Of a stretch of DNA of 64,000 nt, positions 1 to 10,712 are shown in pieces. The notes beneath the pieces were generated by a model. It was given only the letters and a program-made list of their open reading frames with translations, had not been told where the DNA came from and ran no database searches. Within the stretch, counting starts at the first letter, position 1. The number at the start of each line of letters is the position of its first letter. The translations under genes and the position numbers were made by a program. This DNA is from Halobacillus litoralis (GTDB lineage Bacteria; Bacillota; Bacilli; Bacillales; Halobacillaceae), in the NCBI RefSeq assembly GCF_020171725.1, contig NZ_JAIVAJ010000006.1:310001-374000 (forward strand), given 5' to 3'.

Positions 1-2721
1 CGCCAATCCCAAATTGAATTGAATGACACGAACGCGGCATTTTTAAGTCGTGTAGAAAATATTTCATACTTGATGTTCGGTTTGTTGGTCGTCGTTTTAT
101 TGATTTTGTCATTAACCTTTCGTAAACTCAGTCAAAACATCGGCAAGCCATTGGTTGAGTTGTCCGAGGCCTCTGAAGCTCTGGCTAAAGGTAGTTACCA
201 CGAGCTCCCTTCTTCGAAAAGCCATGATGAAATCGGCAAGTTAACGAGGTCGTTCCGTCATATGGCTGAACAAATTGCAGAACGAGAAGAGAGTTTATCT
301 CAGCAAAACGAAGAGTTGGTCGCGCAGCAGGAGATGCTTGAATCCTATGTGAATGATTTGCGCTACAAAGACCTTGCTCTCAATGAATCCTCCATGGTCG
401 CCCGCCTAGACAAAGACGGTTGGATCGTTTCTTGCAATGGCTACTTAGCAGACCTTTCGATGTACAGGGAGCGTGAACTGGAAGGGCGTCACTTCTTAAG
501 CTTGATAAAAGGACAGGAAACAGAAAACCCGACAAACATCCAGAAAGCATTTCCTGGTTTGGAACAGGGGCGTGTCTGGAAAGGGGAGCTGACTTGTCTT
601 CGTAAAGATGGCGAACCGTTCTATGCAGATACGGCGATTGTTCCACACATCAACGAAGAGGGTGAAACGGAGCAGTACATCGTCATTCAGCAGGATATTA
701 CAGAACGTGAACAAACATCGAAAAAGCTTAAGCAGACCTTGATGGAAATGGAAGAAGCAAAAGGAAAAGTCGAGAAAATGAATACACTGAACCACGACTT
801 ATCTGCGACGATGGATTCACGACAGCTGCTTGACGTGGTCATTCACCGCCTTTCCTACTTGTATCCATTTGAGCACGGCATGTTTGTTGTCTTGGATAGT
901 GGAGAGGCGGCTACAATTGGTATGGGCGAGTGGAATCGTAATAAATATTCGAAAGACACGTTCGCTCACGTCATTGAACGCTTCAACGAGCACCAGAACT
1001 TCTACCTTCGTGAACGGAATGTAACCGCGGAAGAGCGGGGCTATCTTCCAGAAGGGACCGCCGCGTTTGATTTGCACGTACCGTTGTATAACTCCAACAA
1101 AGAGCTCATTGCCCTGTTCGTGGCAACACGTATCAGCAAAGGGTTTGAACAAAGAGAAATGGAAGAGATTTATACGATTCTGGAACGTGTATCCTTGTAC
1201 ATTGAACGGATTGAGTCCTATGAACAGACTGAAATCAATCGTCAATTGAACCAAGATATTATCGATAATATTAATGAGGGGATACTATTTGTGGATGATG
1301 AAGGCAGCATCATTCAGTACAATCAGAACTGGCTGCAATTCTTGAATATCCCAATCTATGAATCCCTTCAAACGTTGACGATTCACGACTGGATTAATAA
1401 AGTCTGTCATCATATTGTCGACTGCGAGTCGTTCATCTCCTTTTTCAAAGGAATGGTCTTCTCCGACGCCACCCCTTCCAACACACACCGGTTTGAAGTC
1501 GAACTGGAAGAAGAGAAGCGCGTGCTTGAGCTTTATGGTGAACCGATTTTCCATCATGAGGAGAAAGAAGGGACGTTATTCGTTTTCCGTGATATTACGA
1601 CCGAGTATGAAGTGAACGAAATGAAAACAAACCTGGTCAGTACGGTCAGTCATGAATTGAGGACGCCGCTTGCGAGTGTGCTTGGCTACACAGAGCTGAT
1701 GATTCACCGCGACCTGTCTGAAGACAGGCGGAAGAAATATCTTAATACGATTCATAGTGAAGCGAAACGTCTGACGAACCTAATCAACGATTTCCTTGAT
1801 CTGCAACGGATGGAAGCAGGGAGAGAGACGTTTAAGAAAGAGCTTCTGAACTTGAATGAAGTGTTGGACTCGGTTACAGATAACCTTCAGGTCAGTAATC
1901 CAAAGCATAAAATCACGCTCTGCGATCAGGCGGCGAACGCTGTGGTGCAGGCGGATCGGGGTAAACTGATTCAGCTGTTCACCAATCTCATCGGGAACGC
2001 CATTAAGTTCTCCCCTGATGGTGGGGAAGTGGTCGTTGCACTGAACAATGATCACGATCAAGTGTATGTCCACATCTCAGATGAGGGAATAGGCATACCT
2101 GAACATGAGCTGCCGAAGTTGTTTACGAAATTCCACCGAATCGATAATTCGAGCCAACGGAAAATCGGAGGCACAGGGCTTGGTCTCGCCATCAGTAAAG
2201 AGATTGTCGAATCTCATAAAGGGCGAATTTCTGTTCACTCTGAACTTGGAGTCGGCAGTGTCTTTTCTATCATCCTTCCTCTTTTTGAACCGAAAAAAGG
2301 AGGGGAAAAGCAGACCAGTCATGCTCCTCAAGTCGTATTGATCGAGGATGATAAGACGCTCTCTGATTTAATCGTCGATGAGCTGGAAGATATTTCGATC
2401 AAGGTATCGCTGTATAACGAAGGTGCCACTGTATTAGAATCACTGGAAAATATGAAGCCGGATGCATTCATCGTCGATTTAACACTCGCCGATCAAGTCA
2501 GCGGGTGGGATGTCATCGAAGCAATCAAGACGAAGGATCACTTGAAAGATGTTCCGATTTTCATTTCAAGTGCGCTCAGTGAAACTGACCGGGCGACGGA
2601 ACTTGAAGTGGAAGGGTATCTTGTTAAACCGTACCCATTGAGAAAGCTTTCAACCGTGATTCTCCAAACCATTTTCCATAACAAGAAAAACGGTCAAATC
2701 CTTATAGCGGAAGACCAATAG
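1..2721 (+). CDS. Hybrid sensor histidine kinase, 5'-truncated by the window
   Basis: The frame is open from base 1. A TTG at 19 is only an internal leucine codon, so the N-terminal sensor lies outside the window. Numbering from that TTG, the order is one membrane segment (about 18-36), HAMP (about 37-90), short coiled coil, PAS (about 115-225), GAF-like (about 265-395), PAS (about 415-515), HisKA, HATPase, receiver. Phospho-acceptor His545 sits in SHELRTPL. The N box, GIGIP and GGTGLGL boxes of the ATPase are present. The receiver has Asp820 and the Lys870-Pro871 pair. All catalytic residues are intact, so it should autophosphorylate and pass phosphate within the chain. The stimulus is unknown; no partner regulator gene is visible downstream. 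Confidence 0.9.
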   Translation, partial: RQSQIELNDTNAAFLSRVENISYLMFGLLVVVLLILSLTFRKLSQNIGKPLVELSEASEALAKGSYHELPSSKSHDEIGKLTRSFRHMAEQIAEREESLSQQNEELVAQQEMLESYVNDLRYKDLALNESSMVARLDKDGWIVSCNGYLADLSMYRERELEGRHFLSLIKGQETENPTNIQKAFPGLEQGRVWKGELTCLRKDGEPFYADTAIVPHINEEGETEQYIVIQQDITEREQTSKKLKQTLMEMEEAKGKVEKMNTLNHDLSATMDSRQLLDVVIHRLSYLYPFEHGMFVVLDSGEAATIGMGEWNRNKYSKDTFAHVIERFNEHQNFYLRERNVTAEERGYLPEGTAAFDLHVPLYNSNKELIALFVATRISKGFEQREMEEIYTILERVSLYIERIESYEQTEINRQLNQDIIDNINEGILFVDDEGSIIQYNQNWLQFLNIPIYESLQTLTIHDWINKVCHHIVDCESFISFFKGMVFSDATPSNTHRFEVELEEEKRVLELYGEPIFHHEEKEGTLFVFRDITTEYEVNEMKTNLVSTVSHELRTPLASVLGYTELMIHRDLSEDRRKKYLNTIHSEAKRLTNLINDFLDLQRMEAGRETFKKELLNLNEVLDSVTDNLQVSNPKHKITLCDQAANAVVQADRGKLIQLFTNLIGNAIKFSPDGGEVVVALNNDHDQVYVHISDEGIGIPEHELPKLFTKFHRIDNSSQRKIGGTGLGLAISKEIVESHKGRISVHSELGVGSVFSIILPLFEPKKGGEKQTSHAPQVVLIEDDKTLSDLIVDELEDISIKVSLYNEGATVLESLENMKPDAFIVDLTLADQVSGWDVIEAIKTKDHLKDVPIFISSALSETDRATELEVEGYLVKPYPLRKLSTVILQTIFHNKKNGQILIAEDQ

Positions 2722-2730
2722 TAGGTAAGA

Positions 2731-2763
2731 AAACTCCTGAGATATCATCCCAGGAGTTTTTTT
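2731..2763 (+). terminator. Intrinsic terminator of the sensor kinase gene
   Basis: A 9-bp stem (AAACTCCTG / CAGGAGTTT) with an 11-nt loop is followed by a T run. It lies 9 nt after the stop codon. Confidence 0.9.
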
Positions 2764-2776
2764 ACATTCAAAAAAC

Positions 2777-2790
2777 CGAATGTTTGTTCG
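2777..2790. promoter_or_regulatory. LexA (SOS) box upstream of uvrBA
   Basis: CGAATGTTTGTTCG matches the Bacillus LexA/DinR operator CGAAC-N4-GTTCG with one mismatch. It overlaps the presumed -35 of the uvrB promoter, where repression is expected. Confidence 0.85.
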
Positions 2791-2812
2791 TTAGAGGTTA
2801 GAATGGTAAGAT
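2784..2812 (+). promoter_or_regulatory. Candidate SigA promoter of uvrBA
   Basis: TTGTTC (2784-2789), a 17-nt spacer and TAAGAT (2807-2812). The -35 is weak, but the spacing is ideal and the LexA box covers it. Confidence 0.55.
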
Positions 2813-2857
2813 AGTGTGGTAAACTAATGATGAAAAGTCTGAACGGAGGTTTTCGTC

Positions 2858-4840
2858 GTGGATCATAAATTCGAATTAGTCTCTCAATATTCACCTCAAG
2901 GCGATCAGCCGAAAGCGATCAAAGAGCTTGTCGATGGTATTAATCGAGGAGTTAAACACCAAACATTACTTGGTGCAACAGGTACAGGTAAGACGTTTAC
3001 CATGTCCAATGTAATTCAACAAGTGAATAAGCCGACGTTGATTATCGCGCACAACAAGACGCTGGCTGGGCAACTTTACAGTGAGTTCAAGGAATTCTTC
3101 CCGAACAATGCTGTTGAATACTTCGTCAGCTATTATGACTACTATCAGCCGGAAGCGTATGTTCCATCATCTGATACGTTCATTGAGAAAGATGCGAGCA
3201 TTAACGATGAGATTGATAAATTAAGACACTCGGCTACCTCTGCCTTATTCGAACGGAACGATGTCGTCATCGTTGCCAGTGTCTCATGTATTTACGGCCT
3301 CGGTTCCCCAGAAGAATACCGCAGTCAAGTTCTATCCATAAGAATGGGAATGGAAAAGGACCGCGACCAGCTTCTAAGAGACCTCGTGGATATTCAATAT
3401 GCACGGAACGATATTGATTTCCAGCGCGGTACGTTCCGCGTACGGGGAGATTCTGTAGAGATCATTCCTGCTTCCCGTGAAGAGCATGCGATGCGTGTCG
3501 AGTTTTTCGGAGATGAAATTGACCGGATTCGGGAAATCGATGTTCTGACAGGTGAAGTAGTGGGAGATCGTGAGCATGTGGCTATCTTCCCGGCATCCCA
3601 CTTCGTTACCCGTGATGAGAAACTGAAAAAAGCCATTGAGAATATTGAAAAAGAAAAGGAAGAGCGCGTCGCGGAGCTTCGTGAGCAGGACAAACTGTTG
3701 GAAGCCCAGCGCCTTGAACAAAGAACCAATTATGATTTGGAAATGATGAGGGAAATGGGCTTCTGCTCAGGCATCGAGAACTATTCCCGTCACCTGACGT
3801 TCCGTGAAGAGGGAGCAACGCCTTACACCTTGCTTGACTATTTTCCAGACGATTTTCAAATCATCATTGATGAATCTCACGTTACACTTCCTCAAATTCG
3901 GGGGATGTATAACGGAGACCGTGCCAGAAAACAGGTGCTCGTAGACCACGGATTCCGTTTGCCTTCAGCAATGGACAACCGTCCTCTGCAGTTCCCCGAG
4001 TTCGAAAAGCACATCAACCAGATTACGTATGTATCCGCAACGCCGGGTCCATATGAAATCGAGCATACTCCGAAGATGACCGAACAAATCATCCGCCCGA
4101 CAGGACTACTTGATCCGGAAATCGATGTACGTCCGATCCACGGTCAGATCGATGATCTCGTCGGAGAGATTAATAAACGTAAAGAACAGAACGAACGTGT
4201 GCTTGTCACGACACTTACGAAGAAAATGTCCGAAGACTTGACGGATTACTTGAAAGACCTCGGAATGAAAGTGGCCTATCTTCACTCTGAAATCAAGACG
4301 CTGGAGCGGATTGAAATCATACGTGATCTGAGGGTCGGGAAGTACGATGTTATTGTCGGAATCAACCTGCTGAGAGAGGGACTCGATATACCTGAAGTCT
4401 CACTTGTCACCATTCTAGATGCCGATAAGGAAGGCTTCCTGCGCTCGGACCGATCGTTAATCCAGACCATCGGACGTGCTGCCCGTAACGAAAATGGACG
4501 GGTGATCATGTATGCCGATAAGATGACGAAGTCCATGCAGTTCGCGATTGATGAAACATACCGAAGAAGAGAAGCGCAGATTGCCTATAATGAGAAACAC
4601 GGCATTACGCCGAAAACAATTATTAAAGAAGTTCGAGATGTCATTAAAGCAACGGCAGTTTCCGAGGAAGACGGTTCCTATGAAACAGAAGGTAAGCGTC
4701 CTTCCGAAATGACGAAGAAAGAGCGTCAGGAGCTGATCGATAACCTCGAAACAGAAATGAAACAGGCTGCGAAAGATCTCGACTTCGAGCGTGCAGCTGA
4801 ACTGCGAGATGCATTACTTGAGCTGAAAGCGGAGGGATGA
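2858..4840 (+). CDS. uvrB: Excinuclease ABC subunit B
   Basis: Damage-verifying helicase-like subunit of nucleotide excision repair; it is loaded by UvrA and then recruits UvrC. The 660-residue length is normal. Walker A is GATGTGKT at 39-46, the beta-hairpin region carries [12 protein letters not shown], Walker B reads IIDESH, and a UvrC-binding UVR motif closes the C-terminus. The GTG start at 2858 is chosen because GGAGG (2845-2849) lies 8 nt upstream. Transcription should be SOS-controlled through the LexA box at 2777. uvrA follows after 7 nt. Confidence 0.97.
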   Translation: MDHKFELVSQYSPQGDQPKAIKELVDGINRGVKHQTLLGATGTGKTFTMSNVIQQVNKPTLIIAHNKTLAGQLYSEFKEFFPNNAVEYFVSYYDYYQPEAYVPSSDTFIEKDASINDEIDKLRHSATSALFERNDVVIVASVSCIYGLGSPEEYRSQVLSIRMGMEKDRDQLLRDLVDIQYARNDIDFQRGTFRVRGDSVEIIPASREEHAMRVEFFGDEIDRIREIDVLTGEVVGDREHVAIFPASHFVTRDEKLKKAIENIEKEKEERVAELREQDKLLEAQRLEQRTNYDLEMMREMGFCSGIENYSRHLTFREEGATPYTLLDYFPDDFQIIIDESHVTLPQIRGMYNGDRARKQVLVDHGFRLPSAMDNRPLQFPEFEKHINQITYVSATPGPYEIEHTPKMTEQIIRPTGLLDPEIDVRPIHGQIDDLVGEINKRKEQNERVLVTTLTKKMSEDLTDYLKDLGMKVAYLHSEIKTLERIEIIRDLRVGKYDVIVGINLLREGLDIPEVSLVTILDADKEGFLRSDRSLIQTIGRAARNENGRVIMYADKMTKSMQFAIDETYRRREAQIAYNEKHGITPKTIIKEVRDVIKATAVSEEDGSYETEGKRPSEMTKKERQELIDNLETEMKQAAKDLDFERAAELRDALLELKAEG

Positions 4841-4847
4841 TGGAACG

Positions 4848-7724
4848 ATGGCCAGTAAATATATCAGTATTCGAGGGGCAAGAGCCCACAACTTGAAAAA
4901 TGTCGATATCGATATTCCGAAAAACAAGCTGGTTGTAATGACTGGACTTTCCGGATCCGGAAAGTCTTCCTTAGCCTTTGACACCATTTACGCAGAAGGT
5001 CAACGTCGATATGTTGAATCCTTGAGTGCGTATGCGAGACAGTTTCTGGGTCAGATGGATAAGCCGGACGTGGATGCGATTGAAGGACTATCACCAGCCA
5101 TTTCCATCGACCAGAAAACAACCAGTCGTAACCCTAGATCCACAGTCGGTACCGTAACAGAGATTTATGACTATCTGCGTTTGCTATATGCGCGTGTCGG
5201 AAGGCCGACCTGTCCGAAGCACGGGATTGAAATCAGCTCGCAAACCGTCCAGCAGATGGTCGACCGGATACTGGAGTATCCAGAGCGTACGAAGCTGCAA
5301 ATCCTTTCTCCTGTTGTTTCGGGACGTAAGGGTGAGCACGTAAAGGTGTTCCAGCAACTTCAAAAAGAAGGATACATCCGTCTTCGTGTCGATGGCGAAA
5401 TGCGGGAAATTTCCGAGGAAATAAAACTCGATAAAAATAAGAAACACTCGATAGAAGTCGTGGTTGACCGGATCGTCGTCAAAGAAGGCGTCGAAGGCCG
5501 CTTATCAGACTCATTGGAAACGGCGCTTCAATTAGGTGGCGGACACACACTTGTGGACGTCATTGGAGAAGAAGAGCTGAAGTTCAGCGAGCACCATGCC
5601 TGCCCGGTTTGTGGTTTTTCTGTGAGTGAGCTCGAGCCTCGTATGTTCTCGTTCAACAGTCCATACGGAGCCTGCAGCCGCTGTGACGGGCTGGGGACAC
5701 AGCTTGAAGTCGACCTTGACCTTGTGATTCCGGACTGGTCCAGAAGTTTGAGAGATCACGCCATTGCGCCGTGGGAGCCGCAAAGCTCACAGTATTACCC
5801 GCAGCTTCTGCAAAGCGTTGCCGACCATTACGGAATTGATCTGGATACACCCGTTCAGGATCTTCCTGATGATCAGATGGAGCGGGTTCTGTACGGAAGC
5901 GGAGACGAAAAGGTGTATTTCCGTTATGAAAATGACTTCGGAAAAGTCCGTGAAAATGAGATCTATTTCGAAGGAGTCATTCCGAATATCTCCCGTCGTT
6001 ACCGAGAGACGAGTTCAGACTACATCCGTGAACAAATGGAGAAATACATGGCGCAAAAGCCGTGTCCGAAATGTAAAGGGAACCGCCTTAATGAAGAAGC
6101 GCTGGCTGTTCTCATTAACGGGAAGCATATCGGAATCACGACTGATTACTCCGTTACAGAAGCGAAAGAATTCTTCGAAAGTGTAGAATTGACGGAAAAA
6201 GAAGAAGCGATTGCGCGTATGATTTTGAAGGAAATCTGCGAGCGTCTCTCCTTCCTTGCGAACGTCGGCTTGGATTACTTGACGCTTTCACGCTCAGCTG
6301 GAACTCTTTCCGGCGGGGAAGCTCAGCGGATTCGTCTGGCGACCCAGATTGGTTCTGCGTTGACAGGTGTTTTATATGTTCTCGATGAGCCGTCGATCGG
6401 CCTTCACCAGCGGGACAATGACCGCTTGATCAGCACGTTGAAACGAATGCGTGACCTGGACAATACGTTGATCGTCGTTGAACACGATGAAGATACGATG
6501 CTTGCGGCTGATTATTTAATTGATATCGGACCCGGCGCAGGAGCCCATGGGGGCGAAGTCGTCACACAGGGAACGCCGAAACAGGTGATGAAGAGCGGCA
6601 AGTCTTTGACTGGTCAGTATCTGTCAGGGAAGAAATTCATCCCGCTGCCGAAAGAAAGAAGAAAGTCTGATGGTCGCTCCTTGAAGATTAAGAAAGCTGA
6701 AGAGAACAACCTGAAGAAAGTCAATGCTGAAATTCCGCTTGGATTGTTTACCGCTGTAACGGGTGTATCGGGTTCAGGGAAAAGTACATTAATTAATGAG
6801 ATTCTTTACAAGTCCCTATCCATGAAGCTGCATAGAGGGAAACAAAAGCCGGGTAAACACCAGGGGATCGAAGGAATGGAGCAACTTGAAAAAGTGATTG
6901 ATATCGATCAGTCTCCGATCGGGCGTACGCCTCGCTCCAACCCGGCCACCTACACCGGCGTCTTTGATAACATTCGGGACGTATTTGCCCAGACGAACGA
7001 AGCGAAAATCCGTGGTTACAAAAAAGGACGGTTCAGCTTCAACGTAAAAGGCGGCCGTTGTGAAGCATGCCGCGGAGACGGAATCATCAAAATTGAAATG
7101 CACTTCCTGCCTGACGTCTATGTACCTTGCGAAGTTTGTAACGGCAAGCGCTACAATCGTGAGACGCTTGAAGTGAAATACAAGAACAAGAGTATCGCAG
7201 ACGTTCTTGAGATGACGATCGAAGAAGCGTTGGACTTCTTCTCCAATATTCCGAAGATCAAACGTCGCTTACAGACGGTCGCGGATGTCGGATTGGAATA
7301 CATCAAGCTCGGCCAGCCGGCGACTACTCTATCCGGAGGGGAAGCTCAGCGTGTGAAGCTTGCGAGTGAGCTTCACCGAAGGTCAAACGGCAAGTCGTTC
7401 TATATTTTGGACGAACCGACGACCGGTCTTCACGTCGATGACATCTCTCGTTTGCTTAAAGTATTGCAGCGTCTCGTTGAGAATGGGGATTCGGTCTTGA
7501 TCATCGAGCATAACCTCGATGTCATCAAAGAAGCCGACCACATCATTGATCTCGGACCTGAAGGCGGAGAAAAAGGCGGTCAAATTATTGCCAGCGGTAC
7601 GCCTGAACACGTAGCGGAGCAAAGCGGTTCTTACACAGGTAAGTACTTGAAGCCCGTTTTAGAACGTGACCGGAAGCGTATGGATGAAAAACTGAAGACG
7701 AAAGAAAAGGTGACCAGTAAGTAA
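4848..7724 (+). CDS. uvrA: Excinuclease ABC subunit A
   Basis: DNA-damage recognition ATPase of nucleotide excision repair, working as a UvrA2UvrB complex. It is 958 residues with two ABC modules. The first Walker A is GLSGSGKS at 33-40, with a CPVC...CSRC zinc module and an [12 protein letters not shown] signature. The second half has GVSGSGKST, the CEAC...CEVC zinc finger and [12 protein letters not shown]. It starts 7 nt after uvrB, whose last codons (GGAGGG) supply the ribosome-binding site, so the two are translationally linked. Confidence 0.98.
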   Translation: MASKYISIRGARAHNLKNVDIDIPKNKLVVMTGLSGSGKSSLAFDTIYAEGQRRYVESLSAYARQFLGQMDKPDVDAIEGLSPAISIDQKTTSRNPRSTVGTVTEIYDYLRLLYARVGRPTCPKHGIEISSQTVQQMVDRILEYPERTKLQILSPVVSGRKGEHVKVFQQLQKEGYIRLRVDGEMREISEEIKLDKNKKHSIEVVVDRIVVKEGVEGRLSDSLETALQLGGGHTLVDVIGEEELKFSEHHACPVCGFSVSELEPRMFSFNSPYGACSRCDGLGTQLEVDLDLVIPDWSRSLRDHAIAPWEPQSSQYYPQLLQSVADHYGIDLDTPVQDLPDDQMERVLYGSGDEKVYFRYENDFGKVRENEIYFEGVIPNISRRYRETSSDYIREQMEKYMAQKPCPKCKGNRLNEEALAVLINGKHIGITTDYSVTEAKEFFESVELTEKEEAIARMILKEICERLSFLANVGLDYLTLSRSAGTLSGGEAQRIRLATQIGSALTGVLYVLDEPSIGLHQRDNDRLISTLKRMRDLDNTLIVVEHDEDTMLAADYLIDIGPGAGAHGGEVVTQGTPKQVMKSGKSLTGQYLSGKKFIPLPKERRKSDGRSLKIKKAEENNLKKVNAEIPLGLFTAVTGVSGSGKSTLINEILYKSLSMKLHRGKQKPGKHQGIEGMEQLEKVIDIDQSPIGRTPRSNPATYTGVFDNIRDVFAQTNEAKIRGYKKGRFSFNVKGGRCEACRGDGIIKIEMHFLPDVYVPCEVCNGKRYNRETLEVKYKNKSIADVLEMTIEEALDFFSNIPKIKRRLQTVADVGLEYIKLGQPATTLSGGEAQRVKLASELHRRSNGKSFYILDEPTTGLHVDDISRLLKVLQRLVENGDSVLIIEHNLDVIKEADHIIDLGPEGGEKGGQIIASGTPEHVAEQSGSYTGKYLKPVLERDRKRMDEKLKTKEKVTSK

Positions 7725-7798
7725 ATGTTTTGACACGCTCCCGCCTATTTCGTAACCTGTACTTCGAAGACAAAACGCTATAAAGGGGGATATGCGAT

Positions 7799-8170
7799 AT
7801 GAAAAAAATCGAACAAGAAGCTGTACAAAACAAAATTGACGCACTTGCAAAGAAAGATGTATATATCCACCTCGAAACGACAAACGGGGCGTATGCCAGT
7901 CATTTTGACGAAGAAGCTTACAATGTAGGGGCGTTTATCCGGAATGCGAAGGTCCGTTACCAACACGGGAAAATCATCAGTACGGGTGGCTCTTACCGAG
8001 TTGGACTGAAACTGGATATCGGCTGGGTGTATGCAGAAGGTGTGACCGATTTTGAAGTGGATGACAAAGGGCGTCTGCTGATGGCCGGTCATGACCGTGA
8101 AGGGCGTTTGATGGTCGCTCTTGAAATCAGTGAAACACCTTTCTCACATGAGGCGGATTTAGATGACTAA
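7799..8170 (+). CDS. yojF: YojF-like DUF1806 protein, partner of BshB2
   Basis: A 123-residue soluble protein resembling B. subtilis YojF, whose gene is paired with yojG/bshB2. I recognise it by overall sequence and by that pairing. Its biochemical role is not established. The start has a strong AAAGGGGG site. The last 8 nt overlap the start of the downstream deacetylase gene, which argues for coupled translation. It lies 74 nt after uvrA with no terminator I can see between them. Confidence 0.8.
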   Translation: MKKIEQEAVQNKIDALAKKDVYIHLETTNGAYASHFDEEAYNVGAFIRNAKVRYQHGKIISTGGSYRVGLKLDIGWVYAEGVTDFEVDDKGRLLMAGHDREGRLMVALEISETPFSHEADLDD

Positions 8171-8819
8171 ACAACATGTTGTTGTCATCTTCCCGCACCC
8201 TGACGACGAATCGTTCGGTGCATCTGGAACCATTGCGGAGTTTCGCAGCAAAGGGGTGCCGGTCACCTATTTATGTGGCACCCGCGGTGAGATGGGACGC
8301 AATATGGGGAACCCTCCCTTTGCGAACCGCGAGACACTTGCCCAGTTCCGTAAGAAAGAACTGGCTGATGCCGCTAAAGAACTGGACATCGAGGTAGAGT
8401 ACCTGGGATACCGTGACAAGACGCTGGAATTCGAATCGAGGGAACAAGTAGCCAAACATTTGAAACGACGGATTTCCGAGCTTGGTGCTACGACTGTCAT
8501 CACGCACTACCCGGGCTATGCGGTACACCCGGACCATGATGCCCTTGGTGCAGCCGTTGTAGAAGCCGTTCGTTTGATGGATTCGGATCAACGTCCTGAA
8601 ATTTTGATGCATGCCATCACGAACAATCACGAAGAGGATCTTGGTGAACCGCACATTGTCCATGATATCACCCCATACTGGGATAAAAAACTTGCAGCCA
8701 TCAAAGCCCACCTATCCCAGGCAGACGGGATGATGAGTCTTATCAAAGGCCAGGATCAGCACGCAGAACAACTGGAGCGTTTGAAGACCGAACGATTTTA
8801 CAAATACAAATTTTCTTAA
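8163..8819 (+). CDS. bshB2: Bacillithiol biosynthesis deacetylase BshB2
   Basis: LmbE/PIG-L-family zinc deacetylase of 218 residues, expected to deacetylate N-acetylglucosaminyl-malate (or bacillithiol S-conjugates) in the cytosol. The metal motif PHPDDE lies at 11-16 and a second HPDH element lies mid-protein. Gene order with yojF is the same as in B. subtilis yojFG. The rest of the bacillithiol pathway (bshA, bshC) is not in this window. BshB1 versus BshB2 assignment rests on the yojF partner. Confidence 0.87.
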   Translation: MTKQHVVVIFPHPDDESFGASGTIAEFRSKGVPVTYLCGTRGEMGRNMGNPPFANRETLAQFRKKELADAAKELDIEVEYLGYRDKTLEFESREQVAKHLKRRISELGATTVITHYPGYAVHPDHDALGAAVVEAVRLMDSDQRPEILMHAITNNHEEDLGEPHIVHDITPYWDKKLAAIKAHLSQADGMMSLIKGQDQHAEQLERLKTERFYKYKFS

Positions 8820-8820
8820 T

Positions 8821-8873
8821 AAATGGTTCAATGAAAGTAGAGGTAAATCCACTTTCATTGAACCATTTTTTTC
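8821..8873 (+). terminator. Intrinsic terminator after bshB2
   Basis: A perfect 18-bp stem (8821-8838 with 8851-8868) and 12-nt loop is followed by a T run. It starts one base after the bshB2 stop and is one of the strongest terminators in the window. Confidence 0.93.
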
Positions 8874-8954
8874 TACTTCATAAAGGGGGTTCGTTGTTTT
8901 TCTGTAAACACGATGGGGAATGATGAATATAGAAGGAAAAGGAGGGATCTTGTT

Positions 8955-9989
8955 ATGGAAGATGAACGGATGAAGATACTTAAAATGATTGAACAAGGAA
9001 TTATCTCAGCTGAAGAAGGAGCTGAGTTATTGAAAGCAACCTCTGATGCTCAGTCCCATACGCAGACTGGTGACTCGAAAAAATATGGGATTCGTCATTT
9101 CTTTGACGACGCAGTAGAAAAAATAAAAAACGTAGACCTGGACTTTAAATTCGGCGAGTCGGTGCAATTCGACACGACGATGGAACTCGAGCCTGGTGAG
9201 ATCAAAGATATGGACTTATGGATTGCTAATGGTTCATTAAAGTTGGTCCCTACAGATCAGGAGAACGTTCAAGCGAAGTACCGAGTCAAAGTGTATCAAG
9301 TTCAATCCGAACGAGAGGCTAAAGAACGCTTTCGAGATGACGGAGAATTTTCGCTTCAGTCCGGTCTTTTGAGACTTGCAAGTCCATCAAAGCAGGTAAA
9401 AGCAGACATCGAACTGAAGGTTCCGAATCAGTCCTACGAATTTATTAAAGCGCATTTGACGAACGGACACTTGGAATCCTCGTCCTTAAAGAGTCACCAC
9501 CTTCAAATTAAAACCTCTAACGGAAAAGTCGAGCTGCAGGACATAAGGGGAGAAAGCTGTAAGGTCGAAACGGGTCATGGTGCTGTATCGATTCGTAAAG
9601 CGGACCTTGAAACGTGTCATGTGGAAACTGTACATGGTGAAATTACGCTCGACGGACAGATTGGAAAAAGTGAAGCTTCCGCCATTAGCGGCCTTGTGAC
9701 CGTGAATCATGTAGGGGATCGTGCTTATCAAGGCTACTATAAGGCTTCAACAGGTCAGGTGCAGGTCACAGTACCAAGTCAAAAACAGATCAATGGAGTG
9801 CTGCGCTCTCATTTAGGAAAGCTCAACTGTCGACTTGAGGACCATGTAGTCTTGAAGCAGAAAGATGAATTTATGAATAAACTTGTAGAGTTCGAAGCCT
9901 TTGCCGAATTTGAAAACTCGTTCCACTTGGAGGCAGAAGCTAAAACGGGCTCTGTCACCGTAAATACAGGAGATAAACAATTCAGCTAG
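8955..9989 (+). CDS. yvlB: YvlB-like DUF4097 beta-repeat protein
   Basis: 344 residues. The N-terminal ~35 residues (KILKMIEQGIISAEEGAELL) form the short helical module typical of YvlB and of SigW-associated proteins. The remainder is a DUF4097-type repetitive beta-strand region. No signal peptide or membrane helix is seen. I use the ATG at 8955, 10 nt after AAGGAGGGA, rather than an upstream in-frame ATG at 8913 that lacks a site. With yvlD just downstream it resembles the B. subtilis yvlABCD envelope-stress operon, but the yvlC (PspC) gene is missing. Confidence 0.75.
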   Translation: MEDERMKILKMIEQGIISAEEGAELLKATSDAQSHTQTGDSKKYGIRHFFDDAVEKIKNVDLDFKFGESVQFDTTMELEPGEIKDMDLWIANGSLKLVPTDQENVQAKYRVKVYQVQSEREAKERFRDDGEFSLQSGLLRLASPSKQVKADIELKVPNQSYEFIKAHLTNGHLESSSLKSHHLQIKTSNGKVELQDIRGESCKVETGHGAVSIRKADLETCHVETVHGEITLDGQIGKSEASAISGLVTVNHVGDRAYQGYYKASTGQVQVTVPSQKQINGVLRSHLGKLNCRLEDHVVLKQKDEFMNKLVEFEAFAEFENSFHLEAEAKTGSVTVNTGDKQFS

Positions 9990-10005
9990 GAAGTTGGTGG
10001 TCTGT

Positions 10006-10350
10006 ATGAAAAGTTGGTTTCTTCACATTATCGTTAACGCTATTGCTATTATCGCAGTAGGAGCGCTGCTTGACGGCGTGCAGATTTCGGGGATCGGAGG
10101 TGCACTGCTGGCGGCTTTCATTTTGTCGATTCTGAATGCGATTGTCAGACCGATTCTCGTGGTGCTCACCCTGCCCATTACGATTCTATCGCTTGGGCTG
10201 TTTCTATTCGTGATCAACGCCATTACGCTTGGTTTGACCGATCTATTACTTGGCAGCACGTTCGAAATGGCAAGCTTCGGTATCGCCATCCTCGCCGCCA
10301 TCATCATCTCCCTCATCAACCTTGTGCTCAATAGTTTGATCAAGGAGTAG
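10006..10350 (+). CDS. yvlD: YvlD-like phage-holin-family membrane protein
   Basis: 114 residues with about four hydrophobic helices covering almost the whole chain. It belongs to the widespread DUF360/phage holin IV family that includes YvlD. It is not evidence of a prophage, since this family is normal chromosomal content in bacilli. The ATG at 10006 is preferred over an upstream TTG (9994) because GGTGG sits just before it. It lies 16 nt after yvlB and is probably co-transcribed. Function is unknown; a link to envelope stress is inferred from the neighbour. Confidence 0.75.
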   Translation: MKSWFLHIIVNAIAIIAVGALLDGVQISGIGGALLAAFILSILNAIVRPILVVLTLPITILSLGLFLFVINAITLGLTDLLLGSTFEMASFGIAILAAIIISLINLVLNSLIKE

Positions 10351-10390
10351 GAGTTTTGGGGAGGGGTCTGTATCAGGTGAGGAGAATCGT

Positions 10391-10590
10391 GGGGTGGGAA
10401 ACAACTCGCTTTCCATGGGCGTGTGCCGAGCTTCCTCGCTCGCTTCGCTCACTGCGGGATGCACGGACCACGGCGAGATCCTAACTAAAGTAAACAAGGA
10501 TGTTCGAACTAAAACCGCCATGTCCTATGGCAACGTCGAACGACCCAACGTCCTGTTGGGCCGCGGAAAGCGAAGTGTTTTCCAGCCAGC
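10391..10590. repeat. Non-coding, highly self-complementary element between yvlD and hprK
   Basis: The 411-nt gap after yvlD carries no convincing gene. Outer arms at 10396-10415 and 10564-10583 are near-perfect inverted copies (GGAAAC-aCTCGCTTTCC against GGAAAGCGAAGTGTTTTCC). Inside are a perfect hairpin GCCAT-loop-ATGGC (10517-10531), a CCCAAC/GTTGGG hairpin (10543-10559) and the alternating run CTCGCTCGCTTCGCTCAC (10435-10452). Base composition is much more GC-rich than the flanks. It resembles the dispersed palindromic repeats seen in many Bacillaceae genomes; copy number cannot be judged here. Confidence 0.6.
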
Positions 10591-10626
10591 TGCTCTCTGC
10601 ATTATGAAAACAGAACAAACCATCCT

Positions 10627-10664
10627 AAGGTCGAGTAAGCTGATGCTTATTCGACCTTTTTCGT
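10627..10664 (+). terminator. Intrinsic terminator downstream of the structured element
   Basis: Stem AAGGTCGAGTAAGC / GCTTATTCGACCTT with a TGAT loop and a T run. It could end the yvlBD transcript, read through the structured element, or end a separate small RNA. Confidence 0.88.
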
Positions 10665-10712
10665 GTTTCCGGAGGTTTTTGGATTTAGACAGAAGGCTCG
10701 GTATGGAAAATA

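Noticed and set aside
10006-10350. Phage holin annotation as a sign of a prophage
   Set aside because: This family is a normal chromosomal membrane protein in bacilli and no other phage gene is nearby.
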